Assembly (NCBI RefSeq): GCF_001639105.2
Contig: NZ_CP015285.1
Coordinates: forward strand, 1,170,501 to 1,234,500
Reading direction: 5' to 3'
From: Azospirillum humicireducens
Lineage (GTDB): Bacteria; Pseudomonadota; Alphaproteobacteria; Azospirillales; Azospirillaceae
DNA: 64,000 nucleotides
Positions 17,766 through 27,152 of this stretch are shown here, in pieces; within the stretch, counting starts at the first letter, position 1, and every line of letters begins with the position of its first letter. Below the pieces are notes generated by a model. It was not told the origin of the DNA, made no database searches, and saw only the letters and a program-made list of their open reading frames with translations. The position numbers and the translations under genes are program-made.

Positions 17766-17922
17766 CGTCTCTAACCCTTCCCGTTTTTCCTGGGCCTTTC
17801 CCGTTTTTGGGTTTGACCCTTTGGGTTGGGCCGAACCCCCTTGGCGGAGTCCGGCCCTGCATCCCTTCTATCCCCCGCGGCCAATGGCCGCAAGGCACGG
17901 TTCGCGTGCAAGGCGTAGGGCG

Positions 17923-18285
17923 TCAGGCCTTTTTCACGAACTCGGACTTCAGGTTCATGGCGCCGATGCCGTCGATCTTGCAGGCGATGTTGTGGCCATC
18001 GGCACCGTCGACCAGCCGGATGTTCTTCACCTTGGTTCCGCCCTTCACCACCAGGGATGATCCCTTGACCTTCAAATCCTTGATGACGGTCACGCTGTCC
18101 CCGTCGCTCAGCGGATTGCCGTTGGCGTCCCGCACGCCCTGTCCGGCCTCTTCCGCCGCGGCTGTGGCCGTGTCGGGGTTCCACTCGTGCCCGCAATCGG
18201 GGCAGTTCCACAGGCTCCCGTCGTCATAGGCGTTTTCGGAGCTGCACTGCGGGCAGTTGATCTGATCGTCCATCATCATCCTCAT
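17923..18285 (-). CDS. yjdM: YjdM/PhnA-family zinc-ribbon protein
   Basis: A 120-aa protein with an N-terminal zinc ribbon ([12 protein letters not shown]...[10 protein letters not shown]) and the PhnA C-terminal domain ([17 protein letters not shown]...VKKA). The family was once linked to alkylphosphonate use, but that is not supported for most members and its role is unclear. Several Met codons open the ORF (MRMMMDD), so the start is uncertain by a few residues. The gap to the peroxiredoxin gene is about 160 nt and holds C/T-rich direct repeats but no clear terminator. Confidence 0.92.
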   Translation of the reverse strand: MRMMMDDQINCPQCSSENAYDDGSLWNCPDCGHEWNPDTATAAAEEAGQGVRDANGNPLSDGDSVTVIKDLKVKGSSLVVKGGTKVKNIRLVDGADGHNIACKIDGIGAMNLKSEFVKKA

Positions 18286-18365
18286 GGCGCGGGAGAGCCT
18301 CCCGGAGGCGCCCTGTTACCGCAGAATAGCCGCAACAACCATAGGCCTTTTCCGGAAGGGCGGTT

Positions 18366-20441
18366 TCAAGCGCCCTTTCCGGCCGCCTTGTTCAGCGCCT
18401 CCAGCACCGCGCCGTCGCTCAGCAGTTCCGGCAGCGCGATGCCTTCCGGCGCGCCGGGACCGTAGACGATGTTGAAGGGAATGCCGTAGCGGCCATGGTC
18501 GGCGAGGAACTTGGCGATCGCCGCGTCCGGCCGGGTCCAATCGGCGCGCATCGCCACCAGCGACGGATCCTCCATCCGCGTGGCGACCGCCTCGCGGTTC
18601 AGCACCAGCTTCTTGTTCGCCTGACAGGTGATGCACCAATCCGCCGTGACATCGACGAAGACGATACGGCCGGCCGCCACATGGTCGCGGATCGCGGATT
18701 CGGCGAAGGGCACCCAGCGCGTCCTGGCATCGCTGACCACCGGCGCGGCACCGGCGGACGGGCCGACCGCCGCCGGCATGGCGAAGGCGGCGACCGCCAG
18801 CACGCCGGCGAGCGCCGGTCCGGCGGTCCGTGCCACACCGCGGGCGCTGCGTCCGATCCACAGCGCCAGCACCAGCCCTGCCATCAGCAGCCCGACCGTG
18901 GCGGCGGCGACCTCGCCGATCTGCGCGGTCAGCACCGACAGCAGCCAGACCGCGGTCAGCATCAGCGCAAAGCCCAGCACGATCTTCAGAGTCGCCATCC
19001 AGCGCCCCGGCCGCGGCAACCAGCCTGCCACCCGCGGCCAGGCCGCCACCGCCAGATAGGGCAAGGCCAGCCCGACGCCCAACGCCGTGAAGATGGCATA
19101 GATCTCCGCCGGCCCCTTGGACAGAGCGAATCCCACCGCCGTGCCCAGGAACGGCGCCGAACAGGGGGTTGCCAGCAAGGTGGCGAACATGCCGGTGGCG
19201 AAGGGACCGGCCAGCCCCTCCCCGCCCAGCCGGTCGGCCAGGGGGCGGGGCAGCGGAACCTCGAACAATCCCCACAAATTGGCCGAGAACAGGGTGACCA
19301 GCACGACCATGAAGACCAGGAACAGCGGCTGCTGGAACTGGATGCCCCAGCCGACCGCTCCGCCCGCCGCCTTCACCCCGACCAGCACCGACGCCATCAG
19401 CAGGAAGGAGGCCAGGATTCCGGCGGCGCTTGCCAGGAAACCGGCCCGCACCGCGGCCGGGGCCTGGCCGCCATGCTTGACCACCGACATCAGCTTCAGC
19501 GACAGCACCGGCAGCACGCAAGGCATCAGGTTCAGGATCAGCCCGCCGAGCAGGGCCACGCCCAGCATCGCCGCCAGCCCCGCACCGGCCGGAACCGGCA
19601 GGGCGCCTCCGGCCGATGCCGTTGCCGGCGCCTCCACAGCCTTGTCGCCATCGACCAGCGTCAGGGTCATCGCGCGCCCCGCCAGTTCCAGCCCAGGCTG
19701 AGGTTCGGTCGCTGTCAGGGTCAGGCGGACATGGCGGTCATTGTCGGAAAAGACGCTCTTGGGTGCGGAGAAGGTCAGCGGCGGCTCGGTCTCCACGAAC
19801 AGATCCGGGCTGACGAAGCCGTCGGCGGCGGTCGCCTCGACCTCCAGCGTGGTGCCGGTGGCCCGCACCGAGTCGATGCGAAGCAGCCCGTTCGGTCCCC
19901 GCGGCACCAGAGCCTGCGCGCGCGCCACGTCGTTCGCGGCATCGCTCGGGTCCGCCGGTCCGGCGGGAAGGGCAAGCGCGAGGGTCAGAGTCTGCGGCAC
20001 GCAGATGTCCGAACAGACCAGCAGTTCCGCGGTCAGCGCCAGATCGACCGGCTTTCCGGGCTCGGCAGGCTTGCCCTGGATCGGGAAGAGGACGGCGGTG
20101 TCATAGCCGGCGGTCTCGAACCCGAGAACCGAGAAGCGGTGCGGGGCCGGGTAGGACAGAGCCGCCTCGGTCAGGTTCGCCGATCCGCTCCAATCCAGCC
20201 GCGGGGCGAAGCCGGCATCGCCGGGCGACCGCCAATAGGTTTTCCATCCCGGCTCCAGCCGCAATTCCAGCCCCAGCGGCAGCGCCGTCAGGGTGCCGGT
20301 GCCGCGCACGGCGGAGACGAGACGCGCCTCGACCTGCCCGGCTTTGACCCAGGCTCCGATGCCGTCCTGGGCCGCGGCGGGACAGGTTGCGCCAGCCAGG
20401 GCGGCGAGCAGCAGCAACAGGAGGGAGGCATGTCTTTTCAT
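18366..20441 (-). CDS. DsbD/ScsB-type thiol:disulfide reductase
   Basis: Membrane protein that carries reducing power from the cytoplasm to the periplasm. From the ATG at 20441 it is 691 aa, with a signal peptide (MKRHASLLLLLLAALAG...AAA). A periplasmic domain carries LLVCSDICVPQ. About eight membrane helices contain the two redox cysteines in MPCVLPVLSLK and LATPCSAPFLG. A C-terminal thioredoxin-like domain has active site WCITC. The long N-terminal domain suits ScsB rather than E. coli DsbD. A GTG three codons upstream is the alternative start. Its periplasmic partners are not in the window. Confidence 0.92.
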   Translation of the reverse strand: MKRHASLLLLLLAALAGATCPAAAQDGIGAWVKAGQVEARLVSAVRGTGTLTALPLGLELRLEPGWKTYWRSPGDAGFAPRLDWSGSANLTEAALSYPAPHRFSVLGFETAGYDTAVLFPIQGKPAEPGKPVDLALTAELLVCSDICVPQTLTLALALPAGPADPSDAANDVARAQALVPRGPNGLLRIDSVRATGTTLEVEATAADGFVSPDLFVETEPPLTFSAPKSVFSDNDRHVRLTLTATEPQPGLELAGRAMTLTLVDGDKAVEAPATASAGGALPVPAGAGLAAMLGVALLGGLILNLMPCVLPVLSLKLMSVVKHGGQAPAAVRAGFLASAAGILASFLLMASVLVGVKAAGGAVGWGIQFQQPLFLVFMVVLVTLFSANLWGLFEVPLPRPLADRLGGEGLAGPFATGMFATLLATPCSAPFLGTAVGFALSKGPAEIYAIFTALGVGLALPYLAVAAWPRVAGWLPRPGRWMATLKIVLGFALMLTAVWLLSVLTAQIGEVAAATVGLLMAGLVLALWIGRSARGVARTAGPALAGVLAVAAFAMPAAVGPSAGAAPVVSDARTRWVPFAESAIRDHVAAGRIVFVDVTADWCITCQANKKLVLNREAVATRMEDPSLVAMRADWTRPDAAIAKFLADHGRYGIPFNIVYGPGAPEGIALPELLSDGAVLEALNKAAGKGA

Positions 20442-20635
20442 CGCGCGCACTGTTCTGTTCCCGGAAAGGGGCGCAACCGCGTCCCCGACACCCTATATGA
20501 TAGCCCATATATAGGTGACAAAGCTCGGCCGGTGCTGTCACACTCCGGGGAAAGCGTCGCCAGAGCGCCAATCACAACCGACCGTACGGACGGGGGCGGT
20601 CTTCCGCACCGGACCGACGACAAGGATAATCGACC

Positions 20636-21226
20636 ATGCCGCGCCTGACCAAGTCTCCGGACTCCAAGACCACGGAATCGCTGACCGGCCAGCTGCTGAT
20701 CGCCATGCCTGGAATGGAGGACCCGCGTTTCCAGCGTTCGGTCATCTATGTCTGCGCCCACAACGAAGACGGCGCGATGGGATTGGTGGTGAACCGGCTG
20801 TTCGGGTCGATCACGTTCGAAGACCTGCTGGAACAGCTCGACATGACCGTCCCGCAGCCGATGAACAACCTGCCGGTCCATTACGGCGGGCCGGTGGAGT
20901 CGGGCCGCGGCTTCGTTCTGCACTCCACCGATTATGTCCGTGACGGCACACTGGTGGTGAACGACGAGGTGGCGCTGACCGCCACCATCGACATCCTGCG
21001 CGCGATCTCCGAAGACCGCGGCCCGCGCCGCAACATTCTGCTGCTGGGCTATGCCGGCTGGGGTCCGGGGCAGCTGGACGCAGAATTCCAGGCCAACGGC
21101 TGGCTGAACGTGCCCTGCGACGAGAAGTTGCTGTTCGACACCGACCTGGACGCCAAATGGGAACGCGCCATCGGCAAGCTCGGCGTCAGCGTCTCCATGC
21201 TGTCGGGAGAAGCCGGCCACGCCTGA
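20636..21226 (+). CDS. yqgE: YqgE/AlgH family protein
   Basis: A 196-aa UPF0301 (AlgH) protein of unclear biochemical role; in Pseudomonas the family was linked to alginate regulation. Conserved features are LTGQLLIAMPGMEDPRFQRSV, GAMGLVVNR, the YGGPV motif with VHYGGPVESGRGFVLH, and LLGYAGWGPGQLDAE. It is divergent from the DsbD-like gene across about 190 nt that includes a small AT-rich patch near 20491-20515, probably promoters. It is convergent with moaE. Confidence 0.94.
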   Translation: MPRLTKSPDSKTTESLTGQLLIAMPGMEDPRFQRSVIYVCAHNEDGAMGLVVNRLFGSITFEDLLEQLDMTVPQPMNNLPVHYGGPVESGRGFVLHSTDYVRDGTLVVNDEVALTATIDILRAISEDRGPRRNILLLGYAGWGPGQLDAEFQANGWLNVPCDEKLLFDTDLDAKWERAIGKLGVSVSMLSGEAGHA

Positions 21227-21251
21227 GCTGCCGCGCCTGAGCGCTCACCGC

Positions 21252-21713
21252 TCAGTCTCCCTGCCCGGCCCACCGCGCCGCCGCGGCATCGTCGCTCTCC
21301 TTCGCCTCCACCCAGCGTTCGCCTTCGGGTGTGGCCTCCAGCTTCCAGAAGGGGGCCTTGGTCTTCAGCCAGTCCATCAGGAAGCGGCAGGACTCGAAGG
21401 CGGCGTCGCGATGGGCCGAGGCGGTGGCGACCATCACGATGCGGTCGCCCGGCTCCAGCCGGCCATGCCGGTGGATCACCAGCACGTCGTCCAGCGGCCA
21501 GCGCCGCCGCGCCTCCATCTCGATTGCCTCAAGCTGCTTTTCGGTCATTCCGGGGTAGTGTTCCAGTGTCATGGCGCTGACCGCCTCGCCGCCGGCGATG
21601 TCGCGCACCAGCCCGACGAACATGGCCACCCCGCCGACGCCGGTGCGGCCGGCGGTGAAGGCGGCATATTCGGCGCCGACGTCGAAATCCTCCGCCTGGA
21701 CGCGGATCGCCAT
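21252..21713 (-). CDS. moaE: Molybdopterin synthase catalytic subunit
   Basis: Large subunit of molybdopterin synthase, which inserts dithiolene sulfurs into precursor Z using MoaD thiocarboxylate. The 153-aa protein has the MoaE signatures FVGLVRD, LEHYPGMTEKQLEAIE, VIHRHGRLEPGD, SAHRDAAFESCRFLMDWLK and the catalytic-lysine segment KTKAPFWKLE. It is the last gene of the uvrC-pgsA-mobB-HAD-moeA-moaD-moaE run, four bases after moaD. Confidence 0.96.
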   Translation of the reverse strand: MAIRVQAEDFDVGAEYAAFTAGRTGVGGVAMFVGLVRDIAGGEAVSAMTLEHYPGMTEKQLEAIEMEARRRWPLDDVLVIHRHGRLEPGDRIVMVATASAHRDAAFESCRFLMDWLKTKAPFWKLEATPEGERWVEAKESDDAAAARWAGQGD

Positions 21714-21717
21714 GGCG

Positions 21718-21972
21718 TCAGCCTCCCGTCACCGGCGGGAACAGGGCCACCTCGTCGGTCGGTGAAATCGGGTGGTCGTAGGGCACATGCTCCTGGTTCA
21801 CCGCCACCTTGACCACCTTGCTGTTGGCCAGAGCCTCGGCATGGCGCGGGCTACGGGTCTTCAGCCACTCGACGAGATCGCCCGCGGTGGCGACCTCCGC
21901 CGGCAGTTCCACCGTCTCGGTCGGCACGCCGATCTTGCTGCGCAGCCAGGCGAAATAGAGAATCTTCATCAC
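21718..21972 (-). CDS. moaD: Molybdopterin synthase sulfur carrier subunit
   Basis: Ubiquitin-like small subunit that carries sulfur as a C-terminal thiocarboxylate. The 84-aa protein begins MMKILYFAWLRSKIG and ends FPPVTGG, the diagnostic di-glycine tail. The VNQEHV segment before the acidic DEVALFPPV block is also typical. Either of the first two Met codons could be the start. It is 7 nt after moeA and 4 nt before moaE, so it is clearly co-transcribed. Confidence 0.96.
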   Translation of the reverse strand: MMKILYFAWLRSKIGVPTETVELPAEVATAGDLVEWLKTRSPRHAEALANSKVVKVAVNQEHVPYDHPISPTDEVALFPPVTGG

Positions 21973-21979
21973 ATATCCC

Positions 21980-23233
21980 CTAGAGGAATTCTTTGAAGGG
22001 CACGAAGTCGACGGTCATACCGGGTTCGACTTGGGCAAGATCCTCCGGCAGTTCGATCAAACCTTCGGAGTCGACCAGCGACGACAGGACACCCGCGCCG
22101 TCACGCGGGTATTTGGTGGCGGCGAGCGCACCATCCTCCCCCCGCGTCAGCGACCCGCGCAGGAATTCGCGCCGGCCCGGCTTCTTCCTGTGGCTGAAGG
22201 CGGCACGCACCGGGATCGGCCGCGGCGTCTCGTCCGCCGCCCCCATCAACCGCAGCAGGATCGGCCGGGCGATGCGCAGGAAGGTGACGACCACCGCGAC
22301 GGGGTTGCCGGGAAGCCCGACGAACACGGCATCGCGGACGCGCCCCAACGCCACCGGCCGTCCCGGTTTGATCGCCAGACGCCAGAAATCGAGCCGCCCG
22401 TTCGCCTCCACCGCCGGCTTGACGTGATCCTCCTCGCCGGTGGACATGCCGCCGGAGGTGATCAGCGCGTCATGGCCGGCCGCGGCCTCCGCCAGCGCAT
22501 CGCGGATCGTCTCGAACCGGTCGGGCAGGATGCCGAGGTCGGTGACGGCGCAGCCCAGCCGGGTCAGCAGCGCGATCAGCGCGTAACGGTTGGCGTCGTA
22601 GACGGCGCCCGCCTCCAGCGGCTGCCCCGGCTGCCGCAGCTCGTCGCCGGTGGAAAAGACCGCCACCCGCAATCTGCAGCGCACCTCAAGCGTCCCATGG
22701 CCGAGCGAGGCAGCGAGCGCGATGTCCTCCGGCCGCAGGCGACGCCCGGCGGCGAGCACGACCGATCCCTCGCGGACATCCTCTCCCGCCAGCCGCCGGT
22801 TCACACCGCGGCGGTTGCCGGCCGGCAGGGTGACGGTGGCGCCATCGGCGCGGCAATCCTCCTGCATGAAGACGGTGTCCATGCCCGCGGGCATCGGCGC
22901 GCCGGTGAAGATGCGCACCGCCTCCCCCCGCACCGCCGGCCGGCCGAGCCATTGCCCGGCGGCGACCCGCGCCGTGACCGGCAGCACCGTCGGGCCGTCG
23001 GTGCTGAGATCGTCGAAGAACACGGCATAGCCGTCCACCGCCGCATTGTCGTGCGGCGGCACGTTGAAGGGCGCGACCAGATCGGCGGCCAGCACCCGGC
23101 CCAGCGCCTCTGTCAGCGGAACCGTCCCGGTCGCCGTCACCGGCCCGACCCGTCCGGCCAGCAGCGCCAGCGCCGGCTCCACCGCCATCATCGGCCCGCC
23201 GAAGGCGAAGCAATCATTGTCGAGTTGCACCAT
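21980..23233 (-). CDS. moeA: Molybdopterin molybdenumtransferase
   Basis: Inserts molybdate into adenylated molybdopterin to make molybdenum cofactor. From the ATG at 23233 (MVQLDNDCFAFGG) the protein is 417 aa, the normal MoeA length. It has VPPHDNAAVDGYA, PAGMDTVFMQED, VAVFSTGDEL, the molybdopterin-binding TSGGMSTGEEDHVK and PGNPVAVVVTF. A reading from 23410 would add 59 residues with no family similarity and lacks support. The gene sits between a HAD phosphatase (70 nt upstream) and moaD. Confidence 0.95.
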   Translation of the reverse strand: MVQLDNDCFAFGGPMMAVEPALALLAGRVGPVTATGTVPLTEALGRVLAADLVAPFNVPPHDNAAVDGYAVFFDDLSTDGPTVLPVTARVAAGQWLGRPAVRGEAVRIFTGAPMPAGMDTVFMQEDCRADGATVTLPAGNRRGVNRRLAGEDVREGSVVLAAGRRLRPEDIALAASLGHGTLEVRCRLRVAVFSTGDELRQPGQPLEAGAVYDANRYALIALLTRLGCAVTDLGILPDRFETIRDALAEAAAGHDALITSGGMSTGEEDHVKPAVEANGRLDFWRLAIKPGRPVALGRVRDAVFVGLPGNPVAVVVTFLRIARPILLRLMGAADETPRPIPVRAAFSHRKKPGRREFLRGSLTRGEDGALAATKYPRDGAGVLSSLVDSEGLIELPEDLAQVEPGMTVDFVPFKEFL

Positions 23234-23303
23234 GGCCGTCACTCTAGTCCGTCGCGGCGGCGCCTGCGAAGAGGGAAAAGGCCTGCTTTCCGGGACGTGG
23301 CAC

Positions 23304-23966
23304 TTAGCCGCCGAAAAGCCCGGCGATCTCGTCCACCCGAGCCAGCAGCCGATCCGGCCGCCGTGCCGCCAGCGCATCGGCGCGGGCATATCCCCAGGCG
23401 ACCGCGGCACAGCCGATTCCCACCTTGCGCGCCGCGTCGATGTCCCGCACCTCGTCGCCGATGCCGATGGCCCGGTCTGCCGGAATGCCGGTCATCTTCA
23501 GAATCTTGCGGAACTTCGCCGCTTTGCCGAACAGCGATGCGCCACAGCCGTAATGGCCCACCTGCCCCGCCGCGTCCGGCCCAAGGATGCGACGGATGTT
23601 CTCGACCGAATTGGAACTGACGATGGCGACGGTGACGCCCCGGCCGTTCAGCATGCGCAGCATGTCAGGAATTCCGTCGAACAGCCGGATGCCCTCGATG
23701 TCGCGCGCCATCAGACGGCGCATATGGCTGGCGATGAAGGGCAGCTTCCAGTTCGCAACCCGCAGGTGCCGCATGATCTGCCGCGCATCGTAACCGCGCA
23801 GCTGTTCGACCTCGTCCCGCCGCACCCGGTTGAAGCCATAGCGGTCGGCGACACCATTCAGAACACCGATGAACCAGGGAAACGAATCGGCCAGCGTGCC
23901 GTCGAAATCGAAGATGGCGAGCCTGTATCCCCCGGCGCTCCGCCCTGGACCAGCGCGGTGGCTCAC
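23304..23966 (-). CDS. HAD-superfamily phosphatase of unknown substrate
   Basis: A 220-aa haloacid-dehalogenase-type hydrolase with a helical cap, similar in layout to Gph or pyrophosphatase subfamilies. Motif I is FDFDGT with nucleophile D20 and acid/base D22, motif II is IVSSNS, the conserved Lys is near KAAKFRKIL and motif IV is GIGDEVRDI. The likely start is the GTG at 23966, which overlaps the mobB stop as GTGA and so couples the two genes; a TTG at 23978 is the only longer choice. Its place between mobB and moeA hints at cofactor or nucleotide metabolism, but the substrate cannot be told from sequence. Confidence 0.85.
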   Translation of the reverse strand: MSHRAGPGRSAGGYRLAIFDFDGTLADSFPWFIGVLNGVADRYGFNRVRRDEVEQLRGYDARQIMRHLRVANWKLPFIASHMRRLMARDIEGIRLFDGIPDMLRMLNGRGVTVAIVSSNSVENIRRILGPDAAGQVGHYGCGASLFGKAAKFRKILKMTGIPADRAIGIGDEVRDIDAARKVGIGCAAVAWGYARADALAARRPDRLLARVDEIAGLFGG

Positions 23967-24463
23967 CCCAACCCGCAACGCTTGACGATCAGCGCCGCAA
24001 CCGCCTCCGCGTCGTTCAGGTCCAGCACCGGCACCGGACAGTTCGGCACCGGGCTGTCACTGGCCACAGCGACGATGGTGGGGTCGTCCGGCGCGATCAG
24101 CGGCTTGTCCACGTCGGCGCGCCAGACCTCGATCTTCTCGTGCCGGTCGCGCTTGAAGCCCTCGATCAGCAGAAGATCGACCGGAGCGACCTTGGTCAAC
24201 AGCTGGTCCAGGGTCAGTTCGGGCTCGCCGTCGCGCAGCTCGTGCATCAGGGCCCAGCGGCGCGGGGAGCTGACCAGCACCTCCGTCGCGCCGGCGACGC
24301 GGTGGTTGTGGCTGTCCTTGCCGGGATGGTCGATGTCGAAGCCCTTATGGGCATGCTTGACCGTCGAGACGCGCAGGCCCCGCCCGGTCAGCGCCGGGAT
24401 CAGACGCACCATCAGCGAGGTCTTGCCGCTGCCGCTCCAGCCGGTCAGTCCGAAAATCTTCAT
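23963..24463 (-). CDS. mobB: Molybdopterin-guanine dinucleotide biosynthesis adaptor protein
   Basis: GTP-binding accessory factor that assists MobA in making molybdopterin guanine dinucleotide. The 166-aa P-loop protein has Walker A GWSGSGKTSL at about residues 8-17. The MobB motifs TVKHAHKGFDIDHPGKDSHNHRVAGA and LLLIEGFKRDRHEKIEV follow. It lies 28 nt after pgsA and overlaps the HAD gene by four bases. No mobA is in the window. The Mo-hydroxylase at 10-12.6 kb should need the cytosine rather than the guanine form. Confidence 0.95.
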   Translation of the reverse strand: MKIFGLTGWSGSGKTSLMVRLIPALTGRGLRVSTVKHAHKGFDIDHPGKDSHNHRVAGATEVLVSSPRRWALMHELRDGEPELTLDQLLTKVAPVDLLLIEGFKRDRHEKIEVWRADVDKPLIAPDDPTIVAVASDSPVPNCPVPVLDLNDAEAVAALIVKRCGLG

Positions 24464-24491
24464 GGCCCAAAAATCATCCTGTCGGAAATTC

Positions 24492-25094
24492 TCAGCCGGC
24501 GCTGCGGGCGGACCGGGCGGCGCCGGGTTTCGCCGGCTGTTCCGCCATCATGTGGGTCAGTCCGGCACGCATGTAATCCCACCCGGTGTAGAAGGTCAGG
24601 GCTGCGGCGATCCACAGGCCCACCGTGCCGATGATGGTCACCGGCAGTTCCGCCGGACCATAATCGCCGACGATCAGGAAGCCCAGCGCGATCATCTGGA
24701 TGGTCGTCTTCCATTTCGCCAGCCAGGTCACCGGAACGCCGACATGCAGGCCGGCCAGATACTCGCGCAGGCCCGACACCAGCACCTCGCGCAGCAGGAT
24801 TACCACCGCGGGCAGGATCGACAGCCCGGTCAGCCGGTGGAATCCGGCCAGCATGATCAGCGTCGCCGCGACCAGCAGCTTGTCGGCGATGGGGTCCAGG
24901 AACTTGCCGATCACGCTTTCCTGCGCCCAGGCGCGCGCAAGGTAGCCGTCGAACCAGTCGGTGATGCAGGCCGCGGCATAGAGCGAGCAGGCGGTGTAGG
25001 CGGCCCAGGCCTCCGGCACATAGAACAGCCCGACCACCACCGGGATCACCGCGATGCGCGACAGGGTCAGCAGGTTGGGCAGGCTGGTCAGCAT
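24492..25094 (-). CDS. pgsA: CDP-diacylglycerol--glycerol-3-phosphate 3-phosphatidyltransferase
   Basis: Makes phosphatidylglycerol phosphate, the committed step to phosphatidylglycerol and cardiolipin. The 200-aa membrane protein carries the CDP-alcohol phosphotransferase signature D-x2-DG-x2-AR-x8-G-x3-D-x3-D as DWFDGYLAR...GKFLDPIADK. It has about five membrane helices and the PgsA opening SLPNLLTLSRIAVIP. The pairing uvrC-pgsA followed by moa genes is a familiar alphaproteobacterial arrangement. The C-terminal 15 residues are a charged Ala/Arg/Ser tail. Confidence 0.95.
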   Translation of the reverse strand: MLTSLPNLLTLSRIAVIPVVVGLFYVPEAWAAYTACSLYAAACITDWFDGYLARAWAQESVIGKFLDPIADKLLVAATLIMLAGFHRLTGLSILPAVVILLREVLVSGLREYLAGLHVGVPVTWLAKWKTTIQMIALGFLIVGDYGPAELPVTIIGTVGLWIAAALTFYTGWDYMRAGLTHMMAEQPAKPGAARSARSAG

Positions 25095-25172
25095 GACGGA
25101 AAACTCGAACCGCTGGAGGATGTCGCCGCACGGCGCCCGTGGGAGAGCCGGCTGTCGGAAGGTGCCCGCATT

Positions 25173-27152
25173 CTAACCATCGGGATGGAAGTGATCGTAT
25201 ATCTTTTTCGCAACGGCACGATTGATCCCTTCCACCTCTTCGAGATCGGCAAGCCCGGCCCTCGCCACCGCCGCGCCGCTGCCGAAATGGTGCAGCAGCG
25301 CCTTCTTCCGGGCGGGGCCGATGCTGGCGATCTCGTCGATGGGCGACTTGCCGATGGCCTTGGCGCGCTTGGCCCGGTGGGTGCCGATGGCGAAGCGGTG
25401 CGCCTCGTCGCGCAGCCGCTGCAGGAAGTACAGCACCGGATCGCGCGGCTCCATCTGGAAGGGCGGCCGGTTCTCCATGAAGAAATGTTCGCGTCCGGCG
25501 TCGCGGTCCGGCCCCTTGGCGATGCCGACCAGCGTCACGTCGTCGATGCCCAGCTCCGCGAACACCTCCAGCGCCACGTTCAGCTGCCCCAGCCCGCCGT
25601 CGATCAGCACCAGATCGGGCCAGCTACCCAGGCTGCGCTCCGGGTCCTCCTTCACCGCCCTGCCGAAGCGGCGGGTCAGAACCTCGCGCATCATGGCGAA
25701 GTCGTCGCCGGCGGCTCCCTCGCTCCGGATGTTGAACTTGCGGTAGGCGTTCTTGATGAATCCGTCCGGCCCGGCGACGATCATCGCGCCGATGGCGTGC
25801 GCACCCTGGATGTGTGAGTTGTCATAGACCTCGACCCGCTCCGGCGGCGCATCCATGCCGAAGACCGCCGCCACCCCGTCCAGCAGCCGCGCCTGGCTGG
25901 AGCTTTCGGCCAGACGCCGGCCATGCGCCTCGCGGGCGTTGGTCAGGGCATGCTCGACGATCCGCCGCTTCTCGCCGCGCTTGGGCTCCGCCAACTCCAC
26001 CCTGTGGCCTGCCCGGACCGCCAGAGCCTCGCTCAGCAGCTCCAGTTCCGGCAGGGCGTGGCTGACCAGCACCAGCGGCGGGGCGGCCTTGTTCTCGTAG
26101 AACTGGGCGATGAAGGCGGCCAGCACCTCCTCGGTCTCCGCCGCCTTGTCATGGCTGGGGAAATAGGCGCGGTTGCCATAGTTGCGACCGCCGCGGAAGA
26201 AGAAGACCTGGATGCAGGTCACGCCGCCCTCGGCATAGGCGGCGATCACGTCGGCGTCCTCCACCACCCCCTCGACATTGATGTCCTGGTGGGCCTGGAT
26301 CGCGGTCAGCGCGCGGATGCGGTCGCGGTAGCGCGCCGCCGTCTCGAAATCCATGGCGTCTGAGGCGGCCATCATCCGGTCGGCGAACTCCGTCTGGATG
26401 TCGCGGCTCTTGCCCGACAGGAAGGCGCGGGCCTGGTTCACCTGCGCCTGATACTCCGCCGGCGTGACCCGGCCGACGCAGGGCGCCGTGCAGCGCTTGA
26501 TCTGGTATTGCAGGCAGGGCCGGGTCCGGCTGGCGAAAACCGTGTCGGCGCAGTTGCGCAGCAGGAAGGCCCTCTGCAACGCCGTGATGGTGCGGTTCAC
26601 CGCCCCGGCCGAGGCGAAGGGGCCGAAATAATCGGCATCGCGCCCGCGGGCGCCCCGATGCTTGGTCAGCTGCGGATAGTCGTGGTCCCTGGTGATCATG
26701 ATGTGCGGAAAGGTCTTGTCGTCCCGCAACAGCACGTTGTACCGCGGCATCAGCTTCTTGATCAGGTTCGATTCGAGAAGCAGCGCCTCCACCTCGGTGT
26801 GGGTGTTGACGAACTCCATCGTCTCGGTCTCCGCGACCATGCGCTGGAGCCTGACCGGCAGCTTTCCGACCTGGGTGTAGTTGGTCACCCGGCGCTTCAG
26901 GTTGCGTGCCTTGCCGACATACAGGACCGCGCCGTCGCCCGCCAGCATGCGGTAGACGCCCGGCGTCTGCGGCAGCGTCTTCAGATGTTCACGAATGATT
27001 TCGACGCCCCGGCCGATATCGGCCGGGCGCCGCTTCGGCCGTGCGGCAGCGCTTTCGCCGGGCGCCGCATCGGCTGCGGTGATGGCGTCGGCGGAGTCTG
27101 CCGGCTCTGCGGTGGCAGGAGCCTGGGGGGCGGAGGATTGCGTTTCGGACAT
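25173..27152 (-). CDS. uvrC: Excinuclease ABC subunit C
   Basis: Makes both incisions during nucleotide excision repair with UvrA and UvrB. The 659-aa protein has an N-terminal extension of about 55 Ala/Pro/Glu-rich residues, then the GIY-YIG nuclease ([10 protein letters not shown]...[13 protein letters not shown]). The rest comprises Cys residues in [23 protein letters not shown], a UVR motif ([13 protein letters not shown]), the RNase-H-like nuclease ([16 protein letters not shown]) and tandem HhH motifs ending [11 protein letters not shown]. uvrB is 28 kb away in the same window. It leads the operon with pgsA and the Mo-cofactor genes. Confidence 0.96.
   Translation of the reverse strand: MSETQSSAPQAPATAEPADSADAITAADAAPGESAAARPKRRPADIGRGVEIIREHLKTLPQTPGVYRMLAGDGAVLYVGKARNLKRRVTNYTQVGKLPVRLQRMVAETETMEFVNTHTEVEALLLESNLIKKLMPRYNVLLRDDKTFPHIMITRDHDYPQLTKHRGARGRDADYFGPFASAGAVNRTITALQRAFLLRNCADTVFASRTRPCLQYQIKRCTAPCVGRVTPAEYQAQVNQARAFLSGKSRDIQTEFADRMMAASDAMDFETAARYRDRIRALTAIQAHQDINVEGVVEDADVIAAYAEGGVTCIQVFFFRGGRNYGNRAYFPSHDKAAETEEVLAAFIAQFYENKAAPPLVLVSHALPELELLSEALAVRAGHRVELAEPKRGEKRRIVEHALTNAREAHGRRLAESSSQARLLDGVAAVFGMDAPPERVEVYDNSHIQGAHAIGAMIVAGPDGFIKNAYRKFNIRSEGAAGDDFAMMREVLTRRFGRAVKEDPERSLGSWPDLVLIDGGLGQLNVALEVFAELGIDDVTLVGIAKGPDRDAGREHFFMENRPPFQMEPRDPVLYFLQRLRDEAHRFAIGTHRAKRAKAIGKSPIDEIASIGPARKKALLHHFGSGAAVARAGLADLEEVEGINRAVAKKIYDHFHPDG

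Noticed and set aside
17780..17870. C/T-rich direct repeats after the peroxiredoxin gene as a terminator or CRISPR-like array
   Set aside because: Repeats are short and irregular, do not form a clear stem and have no regular spacing.
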